DNA of 64,000 nucleotides from Tistrella mobilis KA081020-065 (GCF_000264455.2 NC_017956.1:2834001-2898000), one strand, 5' to 3'; shown: positions 26,607-35,613, counted from the first letter of the stretch. The notes: generated from the sequence alone by a model not told the origin. A program made the numbers and translations.

Positions 26607-27512
26607 GTGGACCTGTATCAGATCCGGTATTTTCTGGCGGTGGCGGAGACCGGCAGCTTTACCAAGGCGGCGGAGCGGGTGTTCGTGACCCAGCCGACCC
26701 TGTCGGCCGGCATCCGCAAGCTCGAGGACGGGCTCGGCACGCCGCTCTTCATCCGCCGGGCGCGGCGGGTGGAGTTGACCGAGGCGGGGCAGCGGTTTCA
26801 GCCCCATGCGCGGGTGATCCTGCAGGAGGCCGCGATCGCCGAGCAGGCGGCGCGGCGCGGTGCCGATCGGCAGGGTTTCCGGCTGGGCGTACTCAAGACC
26901 CTGCCGGTGGAGCGGATCGCGGCCCTGCTCACCCAGTTCGCCGACGGCCAGCGCGATGTCGATGTCGACCTGTTCGAGGGCACGGTGCCCGAGATCGACG
27001 AGGCGCTCACCGCCGGCCGGATCGATGCCGCCATCACCCGCATCGCCGATGATGCCGACCGCGCCCAGGCGGCGCCCCTGTTCCGCGACCGCTATCGCAT
27101 CGCCGTGTCGGAGCGCAACCCGCTCGCCCGGCGCAGCCAGCTGCGCATTCCCGAACTCGACGGCCTGCCCTTCATCCTCAGGCGGCATTGCGAGCTGATG
27201 GGCGACATCCGGCGCAATTTCCTGGCCGGCGGCGCCCGTCCGCGCATCGTCCACCGCTCCACCCAGGACGAATGGACCGTAGCCCTGGTCGCCGCCGATC
27301 TGGGGCTCGCTTTGATGCCGCAGAGCTTCGAGCGGCCGGGGATCGCCATGATCCCGATCATCGATTACGAGCCGACCCGGCTGATCGGCCTGGCCTGGCA
27401 TGGCGCGCCCGACGAGGCGACCACCCTGTTCCGCGCCTTCGCCGCCTCTCACGACTGGCATGCCGGCAGTTCGGCGCCGGTGCCGCAGGTGGCCGCCGGG
27501 TGGATGCGCTGA
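26607..27512 (+). CDS. LysR family transcriptional regulator
   Basis: This 301-residue regulator has the N-terminal winged helix DLYQIRYFLAVAETGSFTKA, then RVFVTQPTLSAGIRKLE, and a linker helix. A periplasmic-binding-like effector domain starts near residue 90 (GVLKTLPVERI). It starts with GTG at 26607. It is transcribed divergently from the leucine operon and is therefore its likely regulator, in place of the MerR- or TetR-type regulators (LiuR, LiuQ) usual for liu genes in other proteobacteria. The effector is unknown. It ends 21 bases from the converging small exported protein gene. Confidence 0.92.
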   Translation: MDLYQIRYFLAVAETGSFTKAAERVFVTQPTLSAGIRKLEDGLGTPLFIRRARRVELTEAGQRFQPHARVILQEAAIAEQAARRGADRQGFRLGVLKTLPVERIAALLTQFADGQRDVDVDLFEGTVPEIDEALTAGRIDAAITRIADDADRAQAAPLFRDRYRIAVSERNPLARRSQLRIPELDGLPFILRRHCELMGDIRRNFLAGGARPRIVHRSTQDEWTVALVAADLGLALMPQSFERPGIAMIPIIDYEPTRLIGLAWHGAPDEATTLFRAFAASHDWHAGSSAPVPQVAAGWMR

Positions 27513-27533
27513 AGCCCCCACCCGGCATGCCGG

Positions 27534-27863
27534 TCACTCAGTGATCGTATAGGTGCCGAGGTCGCAGAGATTCTGCGTGTCTTCCAGCGGTTCCAGATCG
27601 CCACCGCCGAATTCGAACCGCATGTCGTATTTGCAGACATTGCGGTCGTCCTTGAAGCGGATGGTCTTCTGCTTGCCCGGGGCGATCACCTCGTCGCCCA
27701 GCATGTCTTCCTCCCAGTCGTCCTCGCCCACCGGCGAGGTGTAGAACGCCTCCACCACCGACCTCGTCTTGTTCACAATCGTCAGAGAGAAGGTGTTGGC
27801 GGCTGCCGTCCCGCTCCAGGCGGTCAGGGCCATCAGCGCCGCAATGCGCAGCACGGTCTTCAT
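27534..27863 (-). CDS. Small exported protein of unknown function
   Basis: This 109-residue protein has a clear signal peptide (MKTVLRIAALMALTAWSGTA, then AAN). The mature domain of about 86 residues reads as beta-strand alternation (TFSLTIVNKTRSVVEAFYTS). Two cysteines (NVCKYD, NLCDLG) near the middle and end could form a disulfide. Acidic and tryptophan residues in GEDDWEEDMLG recall small secreted proteins common in alphaproteobacteria and usually annotated hypothetical. I do not recognise a named function. The ATG is at 27863. It lies between convergent lysR and the 3' end of the GlxA-like gene. Confidence 0.8.
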   Translation of the reverse strand: MKTVLRIAALMALTAWSGTAAANTFSLTIVNKTRSVVEAFYTSPVGEDDWEEDMLGDEVIAPGKQKTIRFKDDRNVCKYDMRFEFGGGDLEPLEDTQNLCDLGTYTITE

Positions 27864-27931
27864 GTCGTCCTCGATTCTGTCTCACGAGGTTTCGGAAGGC
27901 GGCGCCGATATGCGGTGCCGCATGCCGCACG

Positions 27932-28942
27932 TTACAGCCTTGTCCCACCGGCCGCCATCCCGCGATTTTCATGGCCGTTTCCGAAACGTGACCGGTATGC
28001 CTCAGGCGTCACACCCAGCCGCCTGAGGAAGGCGCGGCGCATCCGCTCGTCATCGCCGAAACCGCTGCGGACCGCCACGGATTTGATCGAGGCGGCCCCC
28101 GCCTCCAGCGCCCGGCGGGCCGCATCCAGCCGCATGCCCTCCACCCAGCGCGCCGGCGTCTCGCCCACTTCCGCAAGGAAGGCGCGCGAAAAGGCCCTGA
28201 GGCTCATCCCCGCCCGTTCGGCCAGCGCCGGCACCGTCAGGTCGGCGGCCGGATCGGCGGTCGCCTGGATGCGCAGCTGCAGGAAGCCGCCTTCGGGCGC
28301 GGTCACCGGTTCCGGCACCAGCGGGCTGAACTGCGACTGGCCGCCCGGCCTGCGCAGGAACACCACCAGCTGGCGCGCCACGGCCCGGGCCAGGGCCTGG
28401 CCTTCATCCGCCTCCACCAGGGCCAGCGCCAGATCGATGCCAGCGGTGATGCCGGCCGAGGTCCAGACCGGCCCGTCCTGCACCCAGATCTGATCAGGCT
28501 CCAGCCGGACCGCCGGGAAGCGCCGCCGGAACTCCGCCGTCCGGCACCAGTGGGTGGTGGCGCGCCGCCCCTCCAGCAGGCCGGCCGCCGCCAGCAGCAA
28601 GGCGCCCGAACAGACCGAGGCCACCCGCTCCGCCCGTCTCGCCCCGGTTTTCAGCAGGTCGAGGAAATCCGCATCCCGCCCGGCCGCATTCACCCCGTCG
28701 CCGCCGGCGACGACCAGGGTATGCGGCCGGGCCTCTCTCAGCACCGCGGCCGGCTCTGCCAGCAGCTGCATGCCCGATGTGGTCTCGACCGCCCCGCCCG
28801 CCCCCGCCGCATGGCGCAGCCGGTAGGGCGCCGCCCGCCCGCCCAGCCGGGCCAGATCATTGGCGGTCGCAAAAACCTGGAAGGGGCCGGTCACGTCCAG
28901 AAGCTGGGCGCCGGGGAAGCTCAGGAACAGGATCTCGCGCAT
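27932..28942 (-). CDS. GlxA family AraC-type regulator with DJ-1/PfpI domain
   Basis: This 336-residue regulator has an N-terminal DJ-1/PfpI-like sensor domain of about 200 residues (LLDVTGPFQVFATANDLAR, VASVCSGALLLAAAGLLEG, ATTHW). A C-terminal AraC helix-turn-helix pair follows (LTVPALAERAGMSLRAFSRA, AVRSGFGDDERMRRAF). Such proteins sense amine- or nitrogen-containing ligands, though the ligand here is unknown. It diverges from a second DJ-1 gene across 134 bases, and the sensor domain resembles that neighbour, so the neighbour's substrate may be its signal. The ATG is at 28942. Confidence 0.92.
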   Translation of the reverse strand: MREILFLSFPGAQLLDVTGPFQVFATANDLARLGGRAAPYRLRHAAGAGGAVETTSGMQLLAEPAAVLREARPHTLVVAGGDGVNAAGRDADFLDLLKTGARRAERVASVCSGALLLAAAGLLEGRRATTHWCRTAEFRRRFPAVRLEPDQIWVQDGPVWTSAGITAGIDLALALVEADEGQALARAVARQLVVFLRRPGGQSQFSPLVPEPVTAPEGGFLQLRIQATADPAADLTVPALAERAGMSLRAFSRAFLAEVGETPARWVEGMRLDAARRALEAGAASIKSVAVRSGFGDDERMRRAFLRRLGVTPEAYRSRFGNGHENRGMAAGGTRL

Positions 28943-29076
28943 CGGCGCCCTCCGCGAACAGGCCGTCGACCGAGCTTACACCATGCGCCTGCCGAAAAGG
29001 AGGCGTTGATGACCTTTCGGCCAGGGCGTCGCCGCGGCAGCATGACGGCACCCGTCCCTGAAGGAGTGCCCCATCC

Positions 29077-29775
29077 ATGACCGACACCGCCATCCGCCGC
29101 CGCGCCGGGCTGCTGATCTTCCCCGGCCTCACCGCCCTCGACATGATCGGCCCGTGGGAGGTGTTTCTGCGCCTGCCCGGCTGGGCGCCGGTCGCCATCG
29201 GGCTCGACGATCAGCCGATCGCGGCCGATGGCGGGCTGATGATCACGCCGCAGGCCACCATCGCCGACTGCCCGCCGCTCGACCTGCTGATCGTGCCCGG
29301 CGGCGGCGGCGTCGATGCCCTGCTCGACCTCCCGGAGGTGCTGGATTTTGTCCGCGGCCGTGCCGAAGCGGCACAGTATGGCGTGGCGTCGGTCTGCACC
29401 GGCGCGCTGGTTCTGGGGGCAGCCGGGCTGCTCCGCGGCAGGCGAGCCGCCACCCACTGGGCCTCGCGCCCGCTACTGGCGGCGCTGGGAGCCGAACCCT
29501 CGGCCGATCGGGTGGTGATCGACGGGCCGGTCGCCACCGGCGGCGGCGTCACCGCCGGCATCGACATCGCCCTCGCCCTCGCCGCCCGGATCGCCGGCCC
29601 CGACATCGCCGCCGCCGCCGAGCTTGCCATCGAATACGCGCCGGAACCGCCGATGGGCGCCGGCCGGCCGGAACTGGCCCCGCCCGCCGTGCTGGCCATG
29701 GTCGAGACCGCTTTCGCCGACCGGATCGCCGCCCGGCGCCGGCTGGTGGAGGCGGCGGCCGCCCGCCTCGCCTGA
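29077..29775 (+). CDS. DJ-1/PfpI family protein, isonitrile hydratase-like
   Basis: This 232-residue protein resembles cyclohexyl-isocyanide hydratase (InhA). It has LLIFPGLTALDMIGPWEVF with the early Asp, ADCPPLDLLIVPGGGG, the nucleophile elbow SVCTGALVLGAAGLL, and ATHW followed by GGGVTAGIDIALAL. The Asp-Cys-Thr set used by isonitrile hydratases is present (Asp of TALD, Cys-Thr of VCTG). It may hydrate an isonitrile to an N-formamide, but other DJ-1 activities are possible. The ATG at 29077 has AAGGAG ten bases upstream. It is divergent from a GlxA-like regulator and followed by an exporter. Confidence 0.85.
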   Translation: MTDTAIRRRAGLLIFPGLTALDMIGPWEVFLRLPGWAPVAIGLDDQPIAADGGLMITPQATIADCPPLDLLIVPGGGGVDALLDLPEVLDFVRGRAEAAQYGVASVCTGALVLGAAGLLRGRRAATHWASRPLLAALGAEPSADRVVIDGPVATGGGVTAGIDIALALAARIAGPDIAAAAELAIEYAPEPPMGAGRPELAPPAVLAMVETAFADRIAARRRLVEAAAARLA

Positions 29776-29872
29776 CCCTGTCCGCCGCCCGGCTTGTCGG
29801 CCGGGGAGGCCTGCGGCTATCGTCAGGGGCTCCGGCGGGATCGCCCCGCCGGACCTCATCGCCGGAGCCCCG

Positions 29873-31057
29873 ATGCCGCCCTCCCCCGACCGCGCCGCCA
29901 GCTGGGCCTTCTGGATCGTGATCGGCGCCGTGATCGTCGGCCAGGGCGCCGGGACGATCCATCTGCCGTCACTGGCGGCGCTGGCCGCCGATCTCGACAC
30001 CGATACCGCCACGGCGCAGCTCACCCTCGCCATCTGCCTGATCGGCAATGGTGCCGGCCAGCTGCTCTACGGCCCGATCGCCGACCGCGCCGGCCGGCGG
30101 CCGGCGCTGCTCATCGGCCTGGGCCTGCTGACGCTCGGCTCGGTCGGCGCCACCTTCGCCGCCGATGCCGGCCAGCTGCTCGTCTGCCGCTTCATCCAGG
30201 GCCTGGGGGCCGCCGCCGGGCCGGTGGTCGGGCGCGGCGTGCTGCGCGATGCCGTGCCGCCCGAACGGCTCGTGGTGGCGATGTCGTCGCTGGGTCTGGC
30301 GCTGGCACTCGCCCCCGGCAGCGCGCCGGTGATCGGCGGGGTGATCGAGCGCCTGGGCGGCTGGCGCTGGAGCTTCGGCCTGATCGCGCTTGCCGCCGTC
30401 GCCGCCTGGATTACCTGCCGGCTGCATCTGCCGGAAACCCTGTCGGCCGCCGACCGCAGCCGCGCGCGCCATACCGGTGTGATTTCGGGCTATGGCGTCT
30501 TCCTGCGTATGCCGGCCTTCTGGGGCTACGGGCTGACCTTGACCTTCACTTTCGGCGGGCTGTTCATCTTCGTCGGCCTCGCCCCCGTGCTGCTGATCGG
30601 CACGCTCGGCATCCGCGCCGACCATTACGGCTTCTGGTCGCTTCTGCCCTCTCTGGGCTTCCTGGCCGGCACCCAGGTGGTGCGCCGGGCGGGGCTGCGC
30701 CTCGGCGGCCGCCGGATGATCCGGATCGGCACGCTGGTGCTGGTCGCGGCCGGCATCGCCATGGCCGCCGCCGCCCTGCTGCTACCGCTCTCGGCCATCG
30801 CCCTGATGGCGCCCATGGCCCTGTTCGGCGCCGGGCTCGGCATCCAGGTGCCCAATGTCATGACCCGGGCGGTACAGCTGGAACCGATGCTGGCCGGCAC
30901 TGCCTCGTCTCTGCTCGGCCTGTTTCAACTCGGCGGATCGGCGGTGATCGCGGCCAGCGCCGCCCTGCTGCCCCATGACGATGCCGCCGGCCTCGGCCTC
31001 GCCCTCGCCGCCTGCGCCCTTGCCGCCCTCGCCTGCCTGAAGCTGATCCCGCGCTGA
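29873..31057 (+). CDS. MFS exporter, Bcr/CflA drug-resistance type
   Basis: This is a 394-residue, 12-helix major facilitator. The loop 2-3 motif GPIADRAGRRPALLIG and the Bcr/CflA-type helix 4-5 region RFIQGLGAAAGPVVGRGVLRD are present. It would export a hydrophobic toxic compound by proton antiport. The ATG at 29873 has GGAG five bases upstream. Upstream in-frame sequence is not conserved in type. It follows the isonitrile-hydratase-like gene by 97 bases and may share its transcript, suggesting a joint detoxification role. Confidence 0.9.
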   Translation: MPPSPDRAASWAFWIVIGAVIVGQGAGTIHLPSLAALAADLDTDTATAQLTLAICLIGNGAGQLLYGPIADRAGRRPALLIGLGLLTLGSVGATFAADAGQLLVCRFIQGLGAAAGPVVGRGVLRDAVPPERLVVAMSSLGLALALAPGSAPVIGGVIERLGGWRWSFGLIALAAVAAWITCRLHLPETLSAADRSRARHTGVISGYGVFLRMPAFWGYGLTLTFTFGGLFIFVGLAPVLLIGTLGIRADHYGFWSLLPSLGFLAGTQVVRRAGLRLGGRRMIRIGTLVLVAAGIAMAAAALLLPLSAIALMAPMALFGAGLGIQVPNVMTRAVQLEPMLAGTASSLLGLFQLGGSAVIAASAALLPHDDAAGLGLALAACALAALACLKLIPR

Positions 31058-31066
31058 AGCATGGCA

Positions 31067-31083
31067 TTGAGAATCAGTCGCAA
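31067..31083. promoter_or_regulatory. Fur-like box before the FecI-type sigma gene
   Basis: TTGAGAATCAGTCGCAA is an imperfect 7-3-7 dyad resembling proteobacterial Fur boxes of the TGAGAAT-ATTCTCA kind, with two mismatches between arms. It lies 24 bases before the sigma-factor ATG. This supports iron repression of the sigma/anti-sigma/receptor set. Confidence 0.5.
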
Positions 31084-31107
31084 TATGGCTGCAGCTCGTG
31101 CTATGGA

Positions 31108-31656
31108 ATGCCGGTCACCCTTCCTGCCACAGGCTGCGGCTTGGATCAGAACCCCGACCGGCTCGACACCTTTCTGGCCCATCGCGGCGCGCTGGTGAGC
31201 TATGCCACGCGTATCGTCGGCGAACGCGCCGATGCCGAGGATGTCGTCCAGGATGCCTATCTGCGTTTCGAGGCGGCCGAGCCCGAACGGCGGCTCGACG
31301 CGCCGCGCGCCTATCTGTTCCGGATCGTCCGCAATCTGGCGCTGGATCTGCGTCGCCGCGTCGGCCGCGATCATCTGCGCCGGGCGGCCGATCCCGGCGC
31401 GGCCCTGGCCGGGCTCGCCACCGACGATCCGTCGCCCGAGACGGAGGCCGAGGCGCGCTCGGATCTCCGGCGCCTCTCCGAGGCGATGGCGGAACTGCCG
31501 GCACGCACCCGCCAGGCACTGGAGCTGCACCGCATGCAGGGGCTGACCATCCGCGAGATCGCAACCCGGCTCGGCATCTCCACCGGCCTCGCCCATGCCC
31601 TGGTCACCGACGGGCTGGAACACTGCCGGCAGCGGCTGCGGGGGCGGGATCAATGA
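31108..31656 (+). CDS. ECF sigma factor, FecI type
   Basis: This 182-residue sigma factor has region 2 (LVSYATRIVGERADAEDVVQ, then DAYLRF) and region 4 (MAELPARTRQALELHRMQG and TIREIATRLGISTGLAHAL). It has the FecI layout with an FecR-like gene 70 bases downstream and a TonB receptor after that. It would transcribe the receptor gene when the receptor reports bound substrate. The ATG is at 31108. A Fur-like box immediately upstream points to iron-responsive expression. Confidence 0.92.
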   Translation: MPVTLPATGCGLDQNPDRLDTFLAHRGALVSYATRIVGERADAEDVVQDAYLRFEAAEPERRLDAPRAYLFRIVRNLALDLRRRVGRDHLRRAADPGAALAGLATDDPSPETEAEARSDLRRLSEAMAELPARTRQALELHRMQGLTIREIATRLGISTGLAHALVTDGLEHCRQRLRGRDQ

Positions 31657-31726
31657 CCTTTCATCTGAACAGAAGCCCCGTCTCGAACGTCTCTGTCTCG
31701 AAGGTCTGTTCTTCCGGGAGCCGCAG

Positions 31727-32692
31727 ATGAACGGGAAGGCGTCGATGCGCGGAGACGAGAAACCGGTCCGGGCCTCGGACTGGCTGGTGCGCCTGCACGA
31801 CGCACCCGGCGATGCCGGATTGCGGGAACGCTTCGACGCCTGGCTGGCCGCCAACCCCGATCATCAGCGCGACTGGGCAGAAATCTCCCGGACCTACAGG
31901 CTGATGGGCCAGGTGCTGCCCGCACCTGGCGCGGCGCCAGCCCGCAAGGCGGAGCTGCACAGCCTCCGCCCGCGTCGGCGGATGCGGATGGCGGTTGCCG
32001 GCCTTGCCCTCGCAGCCGGCATCGCCGCCATCGCCGTCCTGCCGGGCCAGCTGCGAAGCGGCCTTGCCGACCAGTCGACCGGCAGCGCCGAAACCCGGCA
32101 GGTCGCGCTGGCTGATGGCAGCCGCATGGATCTGGCGCCACGAAGTGCCGCCGATGTCGAGATCGACGCCATCGGCCGCCGGATCCGCCTGATCCAGGGC
32201 CGGGCCTATTTCGAGGTCGCAACCGATCCCACACGCCCCTTCGTGGTCTCGGCCGGCCCGGCGACGGTCACCGTCCGCGGCACCGGTTTCGAGGTCGCGG
32301 AGACCGATACCGGTCTGGAAGTGGCGGTACGCCATGGCCGGGTGGAGGTGGCGGCCGGCGGCGCATCCCGCCTGCTGGAAGCCGGTGACCGGCTGACCAT
32401 CCGCACCAATGGCGACATCATGGAGGATCGGTCGCGCGCCGACGAGGTCGCAGCCTGGACCTCTGGCCAGCTGATCGCGCGCGATCGCCCGGTTGCCGAG
32501 GTGGTGGCGGCCCTTCGTCCCTATGCCGCGCAGGTGATCGTCCTCTCCGATGACGACCTTGCCCGTCAGCCGCTGACCGGCATCTACGACCTGCGCCGCC
32601 CCCGCGCCGCGCTCGACGCCATCGCCGCCGCCCAGGGCGCCCGCGTCGTCGAGATCACGCCCTGGATCCTGCTGCTCTCGAAAAAAATCTGA
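31727..32692 (+). CDS. FecR-type anti-sigma/sigma regulator
   Basis: This 321-residue inner-membrane regulator has an N-terminal cytoplasmic DUF4880 segment (WLVRLHDAPGDAGLRERFDA) that contacts the sigma factor. A membrane helix follows (MAVAGLALAAGIAAIAVLPG). A periplasmic FecR domain comes next (VALADGSRMDLAPRSAADVE, GRAYFEVATDPTRPFVV, VRGTGFEV). The C-terminal part receives the signal from the receptor's N-terminal domain. The ATG at 31727 has CGGGAG upstream. It is the middle gene of a sigma-FecR-receptor operon. Confidence 0.92.
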   Translation: MNGKASMRGDEKPVRASDWLVRLHDAPGDAGLRERFDAWLAANPDHQRDWAEISRTYRLMGQVLPAPGAAPARKAELHSLRPRRRMRMAVAGLALAAGIAAIAVLPGQLRSGLADQSTGSAETRQVALADGSRMDLAPRSAADVEIDAIGRRIRLIQGRAYFEVATDPTRPFVVSAGPATVTVRGTGFEVAETDTGLEVAVRHGRVEVAAGGASRLLEAGDRLTIRTNGDIMEDRSRADEVAAWTSGQLIARDRPVAEVVAALRPYAAQVIVLSDDDLARQPLTGIYDLRRPRAALDAIAAAQGARVVEITPWILLLSKKI

Positions 32693-32809
32693 ACACCCGG
32701 CCCGGCCCCGTCGTCAAGGCTTCGACATCTGCAATTGCGTCGCACGCGCAAGAAGCCATGGCGCACATGGCGGGCGACGCCTGAGATCGCATCCGAAGGG
32801 TCGGGGCTT

Positions 32810-35065
32810 ATGGACAAGGCGACGAACAGGACGGCCGGACGGGCCGTCGCGGCGGCACTGATGCTGGGCACGGCCCTGGCGACCGGCGGTATCCTCTGGC
32901 CGGCAGGGGCACAGGCCCAGACGGCGGCACAGGACGCCCTGCACGATTTCGACATTCCGGCCCAGAGGCTGGGCGACGCCCTGCCCGCCTTCGGTCGCCA
33001 GGCCGGCATCCAGGTCTCGGCCCATGGCGATGTCGTGCGCGAGGCCATGACCGCTGGCGTCTCGGGGCGGCTGAGTGTCCCGGCGGCGCTCGACCGTCTG
33101 CTCGCCGGCACGGGGCTCGCCCACCGACAGGACGCCGGCGGTGTGGTGATCTTTGAGACGGGCGATACGGCGGCCGGCACTACCACCCTCGATCCGCTGA
33201 TGGTCCAGGGTGCCCGCAGCGCCGATGCTTTCGCCGGCGCCGCCGACCGCGCCGGATCGCTGACCGTCACCCGCGAGGATCTGGAACGGCGCAACCCGGC
33301 CACCCTCAAGGACGTCTTCGCGGGCGAGGCCACGGTCTCGGTCGGCGGCGGCCAGCCGGTCGCACAGAAGATCTATGTCCAGGGCATCGAAGAGACCAAT
33401 CTGGCGGTCACCATCGACGGCGCCCGCCAGAACAACAAGGTCTTCCACCACAACGCCACCACGCTGATCGACCCGGCCCTGCTCAAGGCCGTGCGGGTGG
33501 ATCCGGGCGTCGCCCCCGCCGATGCCGGGCCGGGTGCGCTGGGGGGTGCCATCGTCTATGAAACCGCCGATGCCGCCGACCTGCTCGACCCGGGCGAGAT
33601 GGCCGGCGGCTATGTCTCGACCAGCTGGGACAGCAACGGCAACACCTTCACCAAGGGCGGCTCGGTCTATGGCCGCACCACCGACGGATTCGAAGGGCTC
33701 GCCTTCTTCAAACAGGCCGATGGCGACGACTACGAAGCCGGCAATGGCCGCGAGGTTTCGGGCACCGGCGCCGGGCTGCAGAGCATCCTGCTGAAGGGCG
33801 CCTGGGAAAGCACCGACGGCCACCGCCTGGAGCTGTCGGGCGAGCAGGTGCAGGATGATTCGGTTCGCCCCTTCCGCGCCAATATCGGCCGTCTGACCAA
33901 CCGCCCCGCCGACAACCGGCTCTACGATCTCCGCCGCCGCAATCTGGTCGCGACCTACGAAGACACAACCCGCGAGGGGATGTGGAACCCGCGCTTGGTG
34001 CTGGGCTGGAACGAAACCGATCTGGGCGTCCCCAGCCCGGACGACACGGTCGTCTACAGCCATGGCGAGACCACCAGCCTGTCGGGCCGGATCGAAAACC
34101 GGATGTTCTTCACCCCCGATGACAGCGTCACCGCCGGTGTCGATTTCTACGACGACGAGGCCGCCTACAAAGACCGCAGCAGCGACATGTCCGAGACGGC
34201 GACCAATGTCGGCGTCTATGCCCAGGCTCGCCTGCAGCCGATCGACCCGCTGCGTCTCTCCTTCGGCCTGCGCGGCGACCAGCAGTGGTTCGAGGGTGTG
34301 AACGGCACCGAAATCGACCATGCCGGCCTCAGCGGCAATGCCTCGGTGGCCTGGGACCTGCGCGACGATCTGACGCTGAAAGCGGGCTATTCCAACGTCT
34401 TCGGCGGCGTCGCTCTGGCCGAGAATTTCGTCATGAATTCGGGGTGGGACTATTTCGGCGGCATCAAGCCGGTCCGATCGAACAATGTGACCCTCGGCGC
34501 CGAGTACCGGCTCGACGGCTTCACTTTCGGTGCCGGCATGTTCCGCAGCCGGTTCGAAGATGCCCGCAACGAAAGCTGGCGTGACGGCCCGGCCGGCAAT
34601 CTCGACTTCGAGACCGAGGGCTACGTCCTGTCGGCCGCCTATAACTGGGGGCCCGGTTTCGCACGCATCTCTTACACCGACACCCGGTTGACCATCGAAG
34701 GCAAGCCGGGCGATTCGGACATCGGCCTCTATCTGGGCAGCCCGGTCGGACAGTTGATCGCAGCCGAAATCGCCCATCGCTTCGAGACCACCGGCCTCCT
34801 GGTCGGCGCCACCGTCGAAGCCGGCTTCGAAAACGACGACCTGGTTTCAGAAGGTTATGAAACGCTCGAAGCCTATCAGTCGCTGAACCTTTATGCGGAA
34901 TACACCCCGGATATCGTGCGCGGGCTGACGCTCCGGGGCGAGGTCAACAACGTCTTCGACCAGGCCTATGCCGACCGTACGACCTATGGCCAGGAATTCT
35001 CGAACGTCGACCCGATCTACGAGCCGGGCCGGTCCTTCCTGATCAAGGCGACCATGGCCTTCTGA
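32810..35065 (+). CDS. TonB-dependent outer-membrane receptor with signalling domain, heme/hemoglobin type
   Basis: This 751-residue receptor has a signal peptide ending AGAQAQ, then a secretin/TonB short N-terminal domain (about 40-110, FDIPAQRLGDALPAFGRQAG) that signals to FecR. The plug (LMVQGARSADAFAG, VYVQG-like KIYVQGIEETN, DGARQNNKVFHHN) and a 22-strand barrel ending in MAF follow. The plug segment GVAPADAGPGALGGAIVYET matches receptors of the hemoglobin/heme family more than siderophore receptors. The ligand remains unproved, and no heme-degradation or ABC transport gene is adjacent. The ATG at 32810 has GAAGGG upstream. A bidirectional terminator follows. Confidence 0.9.
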   Translation: MDKATNRTAGRAVAAALMLGTALATGGILWPAGAQAQTAAQDALHDFDIPAQRLGDALPAFGRQAGIQVSAHGDVVREAMTAGVSGRLSVPAALDRLLAGTGLAHRQDAGGVVIFETGDTAAGTTTLDPLMVQGARSADAFAGAADRAGSLTVTREDLERRNPATLKDVFAGEATVSVGGGQPVAQKIYVQGIEETNLAVTIDGARQNNKVFHHNATTLIDPALLKAVRVDPGVAPADAGPGALGGAIVYETADAADLLDPGEMAGGYVSTSWDSNGNTFTKGGSVYGRTTDGFEGLAFFKQADGDDYEAGNGREVSGTGAGLQSILLKGAWESTDGHRLELSGEQVQDDSVRPFRANIGRLTNRPADNRLYDLRRRNLVATYEDTTREGMWNPRLVLGWNETDLGVPSPDDTVVYSHGETTSLSGRIENRMFFTPDDSVTAGVDFYDDEAAYKDRSSDMSETATNVGVYAQARLQPIDPLRLSFGLRGDQQWFEGVNGTEIDHAGLSGNASVAWDLRDDLTLKAGYSNVFGGVALAENFVMNSGWDYFGGIKPVRSNNVTLGAEYRLDGFTFGAGMFRSRFEDARNESWRDGPAGNLDFETEGYVLSAAYNWGPGFARISYTDTRLTIEGKPGDSDIGLYLGSPVGQLIAAEIAHRFETTGLLVGATVEAGFENDDLVSEGYETLEAYQSLNLYAEYTPDIVRGLTLRGEVNNVFDQAYADRTTYGQEFSNVDPIYEPGRSFLIKATMAF

Positions 35066-35087
35066 ACGATCGCGCTACCGGACATGC

Positions 35088-35117
35088 AAAACGCCGGCCC
35101 CACGAGGCCGGCGTTTT
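35088..35117. terminator. Bidirectional rho-independent terminator
   Basis: AAAACGCCGGCC and GGCCGGCGTTTT form a 12-base perfect stem around a six-base loop. T4 ends it on both strands. It serves the TonB receptor gene on the plus strand and the converging YbjN gene on the minus strand. Confidence 0.9.
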
Positions 35118-35124
35118 CATTTGC

Positions 35125-35613
35125 TCAGTTGGCGTCGATCACCTGGTCGCGGAAATCGAGCATGACGGTCTTCCACCAGTCCAGCGTGTCGTCGAAATTG
35201 CGCCGGCTCACGCCGCTTTTCAGGTTCACGTCGAACTCGATCACCGGGTCGCCCTCGTCGTCGATATAGGCGCGGCTGAAGCGCTTGGTCCGGTTCCACT
35301 CCGCGACATGGGCCTCGGTCACGTTGGTGTCCGTCCAGCCGGCATAGAAGCCCAGCGTGTCGCAATTGCGGTTGTTCGTGCAGTCGTTGAAGAAGATCGC
35401 ATAGCCGACACCGTCGATGCGGCCGCGGATCAGCGGATCGCCGTTGTCCGATTTTTCAAGATTGGCAGAGCCGTAGCCGCGGGCCAGATTCAGGATCTGG
35501 TCGGGGTCGGAACCGTCGATCATCTGTTGCGCGGCCACCGCCTGCGGCGCCAGCATTATCATGCCCAGTGCGGCGGCGACCACCACCCCGCGGATCGACG
35601 TCATGCCAGTCAT
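35125..35613 (-). CDS. Exported YbjN domain protein
   Basis: This 162-residue protein has a signal peptide (about 1-28, ending AVAAQQ) followed by a YbjN fold (DPDQILNLARGYGSANLEKS, YAIFFNDCTNNRNCDTLGFY, WNRTKRFSRAYIDDEGDPVI). YbjN domains resemble secretion-chaperone folds, and periplasmic versions have no settled role. Two cysteines in NDCTNNRNCD could pair. The ATG at 35613 is chosen. A second ATG lies at 35604. It converges on the TonB receptor gene with a shared terminator. Confidence 0.85.
   Translation of the reverse strand: MTGMTSIRGVVVAAALGMIMLAPQAVAAQQMIDGSDPDQILNLARGYGSANLEKSDNGDPLIRGRIDGVGYAIFFNDCTNNRNCDTLGFYAGWTDTNVTEAHVAEWNRTKRFSRAYIDDEGDPVIEFDVNLKSGVSRRNFDDTLDWWKTVMLDFRDQVIDAN

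Noticed and set aside
27519-27530. CCGGCATGCCGG palindrome between lysR and the small exported gene.
   Set aside because: It has no loop and no T-run. Twelve-base GC palindromes are common in this composition.
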